Source of the DNA: Misgurnus anguillicaudatus
Taxonomy: Eukaryota > Chordata > Actinopteri > Cypriniformes > Cobitidae
Reading direction: 5' to 3'
Assembly (NCBI RefSeq): GCF_027580225.2
Contig: NW_027395277.1
Span: 186,001-250,000 of the forward strand
Length of the DNA stretch: 64,000 bases
The notes below the pieces were generated by a model that worked only from the letters and a program-made list of their open reading frames with translations, was not told where the DNA came from and did not search any database. Shown piece by piece: positions 55,545-64,000 of the stretch. Position 1 is the stretch's first letter. Each line of letters opens with the position of its first letter. The translations under genes and the position numbers were made by a program.

Positions 55545-55766
55545 AGAACCTTTAATGGTTCTAAATAGAACCATCTAACTTTGATTCAAAGAACCATTTG
55601 GGGTTCTTTTTAATGAACCCATTAAAGTGGTTCTATATTGAACCATTTAGGGGTTCCATATATGAAGCGGGTGATAGAACCATTTCTGGTTCGATATAGA
55701 ACCATTTTTTTTAAGAGTGTATATTACGCTAAAACACTTGTATTTTGTACAAGTTTGTGCTGTGTG

Positions 55767-55770
<4 letters not shown>

Positions 55771-55836
<66 letters not shown>
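55771..55836. repeat. (TA)n microsatellite
   Basis: About 66 bp of uninterrupted TA dinucleotides, near the right end of the 6.9-kb element. Confidence 0.95.
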
Positions 55837-55841
<5 letters not shown>

Positions 55842-55924
55842 CACACATTTATGTATGTATTTAAGAAACATTTACATTGTATGAGATTCATCTAGATTAA
55901 TCTATGCCCAGCACTACTTTTATC

Positions 55925-56686
55925 TTTAATTTATTCAAGAATTTGTATTAATTGACAGCATATTTCAGCAATATATTATGTTTATTTGTTTATTTATTAT
56001 TTTGTATTTGTTAACGATCGAGTGTGTAAGAATTAATCTCAAAATTATTTCACCTACAGTACAAACACACCACTACCCATCATGATTTGGCAGCGCATTT
56101 CTAGTGATTCTCAAAAAGGAGCTTTGGGAAGAAAGGTTTCTGATAGCAGTTAATATTTCTAACAATGTTAACTTCCATCAAAATTATTTCCATTATTTTT
56201 TGTTTCAGTTTTGAGGACTGTGTAGAGAAGAGGACACACCTGTGCTTACAAACTTGAGGTGCAACAGATGAGCATTAAAATCTCTTTACTACCCACTGAC
56301 TGCCTGACAATCTGTGTTGTGTTTTGCTTTATGCTTGCATGTCAGCTTTAATCTTATAGTCCCTGTAATGTCAATCTTGAAAAAAAATCTGAAAACCTTT
56401 TAAATGTTACAAATGTATTGCATGAAACACGCAACAAAGACTGTAAACTATGTAGTACTGAATTGCAGAGTTAGATCGTCAAATCGTTTAAAAGTGTTAC
56501 ATTATTCGAATCACAAGAATCTCAGTTTTCCAAAGATTATGTTACATGTTTAGCTTTGTGTTTTTTGAGTTGTTGTCATGAAGTTTTTTGTCAAATAATG
56601 CAGTGTTCCTTTCTACCACGGTACATTGGAACTTTAAGGGGCGGTTTCACGGATGGGGTTAAGATTAATCCAGGAATAGGCTTTAG
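55925..56686 (+). other. First intron of gene 3, between the two hAT insertions
   Basis: Non-coding AT-rich sequence. The last 50 bp (from GGGGCGGTTTCACGGATGGG at 56638) is the left end of the MITE whose remaining part is at 57821-57950. Confidence 0.45.
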
Positions 56687-57246
56687 CAGAGGTGGGAAGA
56701 GTAATAAAATATTGTACTCAAGTAAAAGTAAAGTTACTTTAATAATATTTTACTAAAGTAAAAGTAAAGTTACTGGTCTAAAAATCTACTCAAGTAAAAG
56801 TAAAAAGTAAGTAATTTTAACTTTACTCAGAGTAAAAGTTACTTTTTTTTTACAGCGGGGAAAAGTGAAGGATTCTAGTATAGTTCAAAAATGACAAGGG
56901 AATATAAATTTTATTGTTTTTAAACGTAAAAAACATCTTTACAATTAAAGTGCAATAACAAAAAGTTAATAAAATAAAAAGCTTTTTTAAAGTAAGAAAC
57001 ATTTATGGAATTGTTTAATGATTTTTACATGTGAGTTATGCACTTTTGAAGGTGGTCAGCAGCTTGTAAATACAATCTATAGTAAAGTTGTAATTGATGT
57101 ATTGCTGGTAACATACATTATTTTATTAAACTATATATAGTTTAAATGAGCATATAATGAGATGAGTGCCATGGCTTTATACTTTTGACACGTTTATTGT
57201 CTTCTAACTTCCCTGACCTGGGTACCTGATGTCAGACCTTTATTCT

Positions 57247-57296
<50 letters not shown>

Positions 57297-57820
57297 GACG
57301 CATTCTCGAGGATGTTCTGAAGTTGTGTTTGATTTGACGCGAAGCTGCTAGACCTCGGAAGATAATGTGCATGGCATTAAAACGCGTCTGAGCAGTAAAA
57401 ACCCGGTCTGCAATTTCGTAGTGAAGAGCATGAATCCTACCTTTCATAGGAATGAAACACTCGCTCCGCGTCAGTGGAAAGAGGTCGCTTATATGACCAG
57501 GCGGTTTCTTTCATAAGATTTGAACTGAGGCAGGTCTGCATTAGTACGCGCCTGTCTCGTCCGTCTCCATGGTTCTTTTTGCGCGTTCCCCCGCCCATCA
57601 ATCATCCGTTGCGCGTCTTTCACCTTGCTTTAAAAAAAAAAATTACTCAGTAACGGATATGATTTGAAATGTAGCGAAGTACAATACTTAAAAAAAAAAA
57701 ACATACTTAAGTAAAAGTAAAAGTACAGATTTTAAAAACTACTCAAAAAAGTAAAAGTACACAAAAAACTACTCAATTACAGTAACGTGAGTAAATGTAA
57801 TTCGTTACTTTCCACCTCTG
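56687..57820. mobile_element. hAT-type transposon, 8-bp TSD GGCTTTAG
   Basis: Ends CAGAGGTGGGAAGAGTA and TTCGTTACTTTCCACCTCTG. Subterminal AAGTAAAAGTAAAGTTACT repeats on both sides. GGCTTTAG flanks it (56679-56686, 57821-57828). 1134 bp without transposase. It contains a (TC)n tract at 57249-57294. It is inserted inside an older MITE. Confidence 0.9.
57249..57294. repeat. (TC)n microsatellite
   Basis: About 46 bp of TC dinucleotides inside the hAT element; a minus-strand frame rich in Arg-Glu is an artefact of it. Confidence 0.95.
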
Positions 57821-57828
57821 GGCTTTAG

Positions 57829-58661
57829 TAATATTAGGACATTTAATTAATTTCTACAAACAAACCTTACAAAAAACATTACTGGTGATCATACTGAGAC
57901 AAAACAACAGTGCTGATTTATGTGAAGATATGTCAGTGCCACGTGTTTTTAAATTAGGCAGCTCAAACATGGATTTTAGCAGAGTGGGCGTGGTTTAGGT
58001 GCAGACAGTGGACACGCCCCCACCACTTGAGAGCAGAGAATCTTGCCTATTTTTGATAACTTATTTTCTTTACTTGCTGTTTTTATTGCCCTTTATTCAA
58101 TGTGGAGTGGTTAATAAAAAAATTTTGTGGTGTCACATTTGACTTTACAGGGACTTTAAATGCACAAGATCAAGGCTTTCACTGAGCATTAACCTTTAGT
58201 TGTGAGTTCTCATTGCTGCAGGTGGATGTCTTACAGATTTCACAGCTCCGTATTTACTGTGTTTCTCTGATAACAGTTTAAATCTTTTGAGCCGTATGGA
58301 GCCTGCAAATACCTGCAATACTGTCAATGTTTTTATTAGACTGTATTAACTGTAGATACTTATCTGTCTACCTGCTGCCATAGTAGTACTACAGACATAC
58401 AGAGGGTTTGTCTAGATTGGTGTGTGCAGTAGTATATAATCTTTACTTAAATATTTTATAAAATATACATAAAAAATGTGCATGCATGTTGCATTGGGGT
58501 GTTTGGAGTATAAACTGAAACTCAGCTTTTATTAAGAATTTATGACTTGCAAAATTACATACAGCACATGCAAAATGAATATTCTCTAAGGCATTTGTCC
58601 AGTCGTGGATAAACAAACTTTGTTTTTCCTAATCTTTTATGATTCTTTAAAAAGGGACAAC
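57829..58661 (+). other. First intron of gene 3, distal part
   Basis: Paralogous to gene 2 (30815-31210) and gene 1 (10050-10114, 11921-11984, 15745-16043, 19480-19560). It preserves the empty sites of two unit 1 insertions (58267-58274 and 58321-58328) and of the composite insertion (58569-58598). The splice acceptor CCTTCAG of copies 1 and 2 is absent here; see findings. Confidence 0.6.
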
Positions 58662-60050
58662 ATGGCGACTGCAGAGAGCGTGTCAACAAGAATAGACACC
58701 ATCAGAAACTGCACAATAGAGATCAACAACATGAGCAACATCTACAACCTCATCAACCCAAAGTAAGGAGAAAATGATTACCGTGAATTAAGGATATACT
58801 GTCATTTGTTTTGTCTTTCAGATTATTTGAACTTCCCCTGAGAATAAACCAAGCAATTCTGATACACTTAAAGGAACATGCCCACATTTTGGGAATTTAG
58901 CTTAATCACTGTATCCCCCAGAGTTAGATAAGTCCATACATACCTCTCTCATCTCCGTGCGTGCTGTAACTCTGTCTGACGCAGCCCCCGCTAGCTTAGC
59001 TTAGCACAAAGACTGGAAGTGAATGGCTCCAGCTAGCAAACTGCTCCCAATAAGTGACAAAATAACACGAACATTTTCCTATTTATGTGTTGTAATTTGT
59101 ATAGTCACACCAATATACAAATAACAAGGTTATATGAGACACAGCCATCTTTTAAACGTATATATACTGGGAACTATATTCTCTGAAGACGAAGCACTGC
59201 TACTTGGGCCGAGTGATTTGCACAACTCTGAACAAACTCTCTGCTCCTCACCAGGGGCTTCTCGGGTGCTGCCCAAGTAGCAGTGCATCGCCTTCTGAGA
59301 ATATAGTTCCCAGTATATATACGGTTAAAAGATGGCTGTGTCTGTGTTATTTTGTCACTTATTTGGAGCAGGATGCTAGCTGGAGCCATTCACTTCCAGT
59401 CTTTATGCTAAGCTAAACTAGCGGGGGCTGCGTCAGACAGAATTACAGCACGCATGGAGATGAGAAAGGTATGTATGGACTTATCTAACTCTTGGGGATA
59501 CGGTGAATAAGCTAAATTCCCAAAATGTGGGCGTGTTCCTTTAAAATGAGCAAATGTGTTATTCCAGAAAAATTCTGTTACTTTATAAAAGTTTACCGAC
59601 TAACTCTAAACTTCTCTCAGAGTCTTCACATTCAGTGGGCACTGCTGCAGTCTTCCTGAGCCTACAATCAGCTCCAACAAGACCGGGATCTGTGCATTCA
59701 CTAAAACTGAGTTCAGTGCCCGCGGGGCCGTAGGCGTCTTGACCTATGACCTCTGCCACATGGAGAACCAGGCGTGCTCTGAACGCATGGCTCTTTTGTT
59801 CTCCATTCCCTTTGACTACGTCCTCTATGACGGCATGTGGGCAGTCGGGGTGTTCGACATAACCCGTGAGTGCGATAAAGCCTTGTATTACAGCATGTAT
59901 GAAGGGAAACAAACAGGTTTTATCCGTGAGAATGCAAAGGTGTCTGAAATCACCTACAAGGGAGAGACGGTTGAATTAAAAGCAACTATGTCAAATGTGG
60001 ACAAAGCTATTATTAAACTGGAGATCCGTGACAATAACAAGAGTTGTTAA
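58662..60050 (+). CDS. Actinoporin-like protein, copy 3 (exons 58662-58762 and 59621-60050)
   Basis: Predicted 176 aa, the normal family length. Donor GTAAGG (58763), acceptor CTTCTCTCAG (59620), in-frame as in the paralogues. It is closest to copy 2: GAVGVLTYDLCHMENQACSE, LFSIPFDYVLYDGMWAVGVF, the tyrosine patch ALYYSMYEGKQTGFIREN, and AIIKLEIRD as the last strand. It ends six residues later (NNKSC). By family it is expected to bind membrane phospholipid and perhaps oligomerise into pores; no signal peptide is seen. The intron between its coding exons has grown to 858 bp by a TTAA element (58872-59540). A poly(A) signal AATAAA lies at 60122-60127. Intact by reading frame. Confidence 0.87.
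58872..59540. mobile_element. TTAA foldback element in the coding intron of gene 3
   Basis: The arms start AGGAACATGCCCACATTTTG and end CAAAATGTGGGCGTGTTCCT. Inverted homology continues inward for about 300 bp (GACTTATCTAACTC, CTGACGCAGCCCCCGCTAG, GGCTCCAGCTAGC, ATATTCTC..GA). TTAA flanks both sides (58868-58871, 59541-59544). Gene 2 has the empty site CACTTAAAATGAGC (TTAA at 31440-31443). The target choice is piggyBac-like. Confidence 0.9.
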
Positions 60051-60121
60051 GCCTAATAGTAAAAAAAAATATTTTCATTTATAGCCCACCTGAATTCATG
60101 TGCAAAAAATCTAAATGGTAT

Positions 60122-60127
60122 AATAAA
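60122..60127 (+). terminator. Poly(A) signal of gene 3
   Basis: AATAAA 72 bp after the stop codon, followed by CATGCAATTGTGACTT. The best candidate in the flank; AATAAA occurs again at about 60183. Confidence 0.5.
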
Positions 60128-60569
60128 GCATGCAATTGTGACTTCACCAACATTTATGATGTTGATTTATGACTGTAAAATCTAATAAAAAGGCAAAATA
60201 GTTTAAATTGACTGAATCTTGGATTGTATTCTGCATCTTTTACATGATTAGTTTTATAGTGTGAAGTGGTTTAAGCAGGAAATATATATGAGATTAATCC
60301 AATGCTTTTGGAAAGCATACATACATACAAGATTGTTTCACAATCAAACCCTTTTTTTCCTACAAATTAAATAAAAAAATGTAAACCTCAAGGTCCAATA
60401 TCATTAAACCAATTTCGGTGGAACTGGTAAAAAAATCACAAACATAATCTTACAATTAACAAATGCATTTATTGAAGTAACTTAAGAAACATGTATACAA
60501 GTACAACATTACAGCTACAGTAAACTCATTCGGACATTTATTCTGCAATAGATGGCACATGGTATAAAT
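60128..60569 (+). other. 3' flank of gene 3
   Basis: Paralogous to the 3' flank of gene 1 (20700-20905). Non-coding. Confidence 0.55.
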
Positions 60570-60759
60570 CAGGGTTCCCCAAATCTTACCTTTGAGGGCC
60601 GGAGCACTACAGAGTTTAGCTCCAACCCTGATCAAACTTACCCACCTGTGATTTTCTAGTGATCATGAAGACCTTGATTAGCTTGCTCAGGTGTGTTTGA
60701 TCAGGGTTGGAGCTAAACTCAGTGCTCCGGCCCTCTAGGGTAAGATTTGGGGAACCCTG
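60570..60759. mobile_element. hAT-type foldback MITE, TSD GTATAAAT
   Basis: 190 bp. Ends CAGGGTTCCCCAAATCTTAC and GTAAGATTTGGGGAACCCTG, with inner inverted GAGGGCCGGAGCAC and TTTAGCTCCAACCCTGATCA. Duplication GTATAAAT (60562-60569, 60760-60767). The empty site survives in unit 1 as CTATAAAT at 20899-20906. Confidence 0.92.
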
Positions 60760-60769
60760 GTATAAATTA

Positions 60770-62770
60770 ATAATCTGTTAAAAGCAGACTGTGTATTATA
60801 CTAGGGGAAAGTGTTAAAGAAAAACGCCACCGTTTTTCAATATTTTAATATTTTCTTACCGCAACTTAGACAAATGAATACATACATATTTTTTTCAATG
60901 CATGCACTTCATCTTTGTACAGTGAATGTGTTAGCATTTAGCCTAGCCCCATTCATTCCTTAGGATCCAAACAGGGATTAATTTAGAAGCAACCAAACAC
61001 TTCCATGTTTTCCATATTTAAAGACTGTTAAATGAGTAGTTACACGAGTAAGTATGGTGGCACGAAATAAAACGTGCAATTTTTTGTGGATAAAAAATGA
61101 GAACTATATTGTATGGCCAGGGACATGCACAGGGGGGTTGCTCAGGTTGCCCGGGCAACTGCCCATATGCCCTTCTCGACTCAAGTTGCCCTTCTGAGGT
61201 GGAAAAAAATAAATTGTACTTTTAATTCATTAAACTGTGCGGTGTTCCTTTGTTACTGTATTTTAATTAATTACGAAATGTGTATTTTATTTTTAAATTG
61301 CCGTCTCGTGTTTCTGGGGCATTCGCGAATTAATGACTCGTTTGAGTCGATTCCTTATAAAGCAAATGGGCCAAATGTTTTGAATGGTTTGCGAATCAGT
61401 TTGAATGAATTGTTCAGATTGCTGCAAAAACTGAATCGTCTGATGCTGTTTTATTCGTAGCCCATGTAGAAACATAAACAGTGTTGCAGTGTTGCCCTTA
61501 ACCTTAAAGTTGAAAGTTGGTAACTTCAAAATGATATATAGTCTTTCTGTCTCCAAAAATCATCAATTGTCTCCTGTGAAATGTCTCCTACTGTCACCGA
61601 ATGTTGATTGTTTGTCTAAGTGAGTGGAGGGGATGTGGCTTAGCCATAGGTTCTTTGGTGTCTTTATGTTTGGGTCTAGATCTCATTGCCTTTACACATT
61701 TTGACCAGCAGGTGTCGCCAGCGTGTATGGTGTATCAAACGCTTCAAATTAGTGAATCATTTACCGACACAATTGGTTCAATTGATTCAAAGCTTCGTTT
61801 CTCCCATCACTAGTTCGTTTATTTCCTTGAAGCTTTGCTCTAATGTACCACACTCACTCACTGCAGCTCTAGTAACTCTCTGCTTTCACTTTCAGTTTTT
61901 TTAGCTGTTTGTGCATGTGGAATGGTAATACATGAAATTATCCACAGTAAACTAAAACGGGGGCAGGGGGGTGTTTGCAATGATAACGTTTAAACTTTGA
62001 TGGGTATCCACTGAAAAATACAAAATATGATAAAATATACATATGTAAATATAATTCAGATAGGTTTCTGGGAATCTTGATGATTACCAGCAGCAATGGC
62101 AGCTCACCAAGTACACCCATACGTTTCGGGGCCCCTAGGTTCTCAATCGCCCCCTCGCTCCTACATCCTATGACCTGGAAACTGATCGAGCTATCATGTA
62201 GGAAATCTCAATTCTTTGGGGGCATTGCAATTTAGGGCCTGGAGCCTTCTAAGGATGATGATGTTTGAAGGTCGTAACCTCTAAAATCCACGAAGTGAAC
62301 TGAAATGAGACGGTCTAACCTACGTTGCTTCACTTGCTGATCTTGTCCACCATGCTTGTCTTCGGGACACAACAGCTGAGACAATCAGACTTTTAAAAAT
62401 AAATATGGCCTTGCAGGGCTCCAAAAAAGCCTCATCTTTTAATGGACCTTAAAGACATTGGAGAGTTGGTAGTATCAAAGTACTAAGTTCTCAGATGACA
62501 CATTATGTTATTTGAAGAGTAAAAGTTTACAATAATATTGATAATCATGCATTAGGATTTTGGTCACTATAACCTGGATGTACATTTTTATCTAGGTGTA
62601 CAAAAGAAATGAAATCACATATCTTGGTGAAAATTGCAGAGGCAATATTTGCTCTTAAAGCATAGACCTACCCAAACGAAATTGAAGCTGTTGCTGCACT
62701 TTTGTTGAAGCATCCCTGCCTTACAGGTACAAGGATTTGATGGGTGGAAAATTAGCATAAAATACAAACT
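60770..62770. other. Stretch without recognised gene
   Basis: GGCCAGGGACATGCACAGGG at 61116 resembles one end of a fish hAT-type repeat, but no partner end is found. AATGATTCACTAA/TTGGTTCAATTGATTCAAAGC-like sequence at 61740-61800 also looks repetitive. No coding region is supported; the short frames have no family resemblance. Confidence 0.4.
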
Positions 62771-62779
62771 TAGCAAATT

Positions 62780-63260
62780 ACAGATCCAAATTATGATCAG
62801 CAGGTTGCCATGAAGTTGGTATGAGATGGTAAAGACCAGATAAAACGAGCCAACCGAGGAGAGGTTAATTATTGACATTATTATCTTGCAGGCCAGTCTG
62901 ATGATACTCTGAAAGAGAAAAAACTCATATTAGTAGAGGAACTAAAGAAGAGAAATAAAATGAGATTCTCATCAATCAGAAAATGAATCTGACACGGAAG
63001 TGCCAATGGTCTCTGTGGTGCTGGAATGATGACCTGCCCTGTTAATAGTCTTAGCCTTTTAAATCATGCTATTATTGTGATGTTTGCATGTGTTTGTTAA
63101 ACTATTTTTTAGCTGAAACCCGTTTATTTTCTCATCAGTCCAAACGCATCACCTTGATACAGATCATTGTTACACCAACATACACCACAGCTTCTGAAGT
63201 TGTACAGAGCTAGACAGGGAAAAGAGATGGAAGATCTTCCTAACAAGCATGATGAACAAG
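62780..63260 (+). pseudogene. Fish SAM-domain-protein-like gene fragment, second copy
   Basis: Very similar to 4310-4800: CAGATCCAAATTATGATCAG, CAGGTTGCCATGAAGTTGGT with the same TGA stop, CCAGATAAAACGAGCCAACC, GGCCAGTCTGATGATACTCT, CTTCTGAAGTTGTACAGAGC. It has extra damage: a shorter linker, stops in the SLSKK region, and a missing stretch after GTTTATTTTCTCATCAG. The shared TGA shows that both copies derive from an already dead sequence. Confidence 0.5.
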
Positions 63261-63279
63261 TAACATGTTAATGACAACC

Positions 63280-63670
63280 ATGTGCAACCTCAAAATTGTA
63301 TGATTTATCAAAGCCCTTTAATGTTTAAAATAGCACTGTTTTCTTACTGTTTTCAGGAAGAAAACTTCTCATGTGAGCATGGGCTGATACAGTTTGCTTG
63401 TTTTCTGTTTTTTTTTTGTTCTCTCCCCCATCTCTCTTTCTCTGCTATACTATCTTATCAGATCTCTGCCACTGGGCACCAGAGGCAGGAATGCACAATA
63501 GGTCAAGTCAAAACATGTGTTTAGTGCTTCATGTGAACCTGTATCACACCATGTCAAAATATGTTCATGCTGCTGATGCATCAAATGGGTTTAGGATAAA
63601 AGAGAGACATTCACATTTACAAGATACTCATAAGATACTCACTTCCAAGTCAAGCATCCAAGTCAAGTAC
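63280..63670. other. Stretch without recognised gene
   Basis: Pyrimidine-rich tract TGTTTTCTGTTTTTTTTTTG and a CAG-like acceptor context near 63460 suggest intron/exon debris of the preceding fragment. Nothing firm. Confidence 0.3.
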
Positions 63671-64000
63671 ACTGAAAACACTAATAAGTTGACTGAACTA
63701 ATTTTAATGAGTAAACTGAGTAAATGAGTAAACAAAGAGTGTTTGTTTTCAATTGGTTTATATGTCCTATCAGTTCTTCTTGGACTAAAGATAAGTCTTT
63801 AGATTTATCAAGTGCAAGGGCTTATGGGTATTCCTCAGAGAATTTTGAACTGATAATCTTAAATTAATTGCACTTGGTTTTTTTGTTTTGGTGTGTGTAA
63901 GTTGAATAAATAAGTTACATGAACAAAGATAAGTTATGGATCTAAAATGCAAAATTTAAGTCATGATTGCTTGACTTTTTGAGTACAAAGAGCATTAGGG
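63671..64000. repeat. CACTG-ended MITE, cut by window end
   Basis: Begins CACTGAAAACACTAATAAGT. Its end segment (AAGTTATGGATCTAAAATGC, AATTTAAGTCATGATTG, GAGTACAAAGAGCATTAGGG) matches the end of the 21140-21297 element, so its final CTTTCAGTG should lie just past base 64000. Confidence 0.5.

Larger units (their letters stand above)
49079..55719. mobile_element. Inner element with CACTCTAAAAAA inverted ends and GGTTCT/AGAACC arrays
   Basis: Left end CACTCTAAAAAAAAAAGG, right end CCATTTTTTTTAAGAGTG, TA on each side. The subterminal 100-180 bp of each end consist of many AGAACC and GGTTCT words in both orientations (49098-49205, 55545-55705), a transposase-binding-site-like pattern. CACT ends suggest EnSpm/CACTA. 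A further CACTGTAAAAAATCCAACTA terminus lies at 49387. Confidence 0.55.
49042..55916. mobile_element. 6.9-kb hAT-type element in first intron of gene 3, TSD CTTTTATC
   Basis: Left end GAGTGCTGGGCATAGATTAA and right end TTAATCTATGCCCAGCACTA are inverted over at least 22 bp, with ATCTCATAC.../GTATGAGAT further in. CTTTTATC flanks both sides (49034-49041, 55917-55924). The first base of each end departs from the hAT consensus CAG...CTG, so the element is old. It carries nested elements, a solo LTR and unrecognised exon-like coding pieces. Confidence 0.75.

Noticed and set aside
55647..55871. Minus-strand Tyr-Ile repeat protein
   Set aside because: Pure translation of the (TA)n microsatellite.
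57232..57447. Minus-strand Arg-Glu repeat protein
   Set aside because: Pure translation of the (TC)n tract inside a hAT element.
59174..59416. Two overlapping ~70-codon frames on opposite strands
   Set aside because: They lie inside the palindromic TTAA element in an intron; mirror frames are expected from its inverted arms.
1..64000. tRNA genes
   Set aside because: No cloverleaf-like sequence with both A and B boxes was recognised by eye; a tRNA scan was not possible, so absence is not proven.

Overview
The window looks like a cyprinid-type teleost fish genome (zebrafish/carp-like). It is AT-rich nuclear DNA with split genes and GT-AG introns. It carries fish-typical mobile elements: hAT and Tc1 transposons, TTAA MITEs, a DIRS1-type retrotransposon, a Penelope-like element, an L2-type LINE, a 5S-rRNA-derived SINE and a Ty3/gypsy remnant. 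The species is inferred from these families; no database search was possible.

The only convincing host genes are three tandem, same-strand (+) copies of an actinoporin-like gene, the vertebrate relatives of the sea-anemone pore-forming cytolysins. Each has an identical layout. A TATA-containing promoter leads a non-coding first exon ending in GATGAAG|GTGAGTGAA (about 9.25-9.30, 29.39-29.60 and 47.91-48.10 kb). A 101-nt coding exon follows (19570-19670, 31233-31333, 58662-58762), then a long last exon (19899-20316, 31519-32215, 59621-60050). Predicted lengths are 172, 265 and 176 aa. The middle copy carries about 90 extra C-terminal residues: an acidic (V/I/L)-P/S/N-D tripeptide repeat followed by a cysteine-rich tail.

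Almost everything else is transposon, often nested. From left: a Tc1-like element with transposase cut by the window start (1-0.7 kb); a zinc-finger transposase scrap and an inverted-repeat MITE; fragments of a fish SAM-domain-type gene (4.3-4.8 kb); a 5S SINE and an L2 LINE (4.8-7.6 kb); unit 1 (9.2-20.3 kb), whose first intron holds three large insertions; a solo LTR (21.4-22.3 kb); a Tc1 element split by two hATs (22.7-26.3 kb); a deleted gypsy element (26.5-28.3 kb); unit 2 (29.2-32.2 kb); a Penelope-like element split by a 6-kb DIRS element (32.6-42.5 kb); a retroviral RT scrap and MITEs (43-47.5 kb); unit 3 (47.7-60.1 kb), whose first intron contains a 6.9-kb hAT-type element; and a second copy of the SAM-type gene fragments (62.8-63.3 kb).

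Because the three gene units are paralogous, several insertions in one unit have an intact empty site in another. This fixes exact target-site duplications and shows those insertions came after the gene duplications. The main novel candidates are the repeat/cysteine extension of copy 2, a pair of duplicated TATA-promoter/first-exon modules built from 47-bp and 53-bp repeats (7.6 and 34.7 kb), and a hammerhead-ribozyme-like core at the end of the Penelope-like element.
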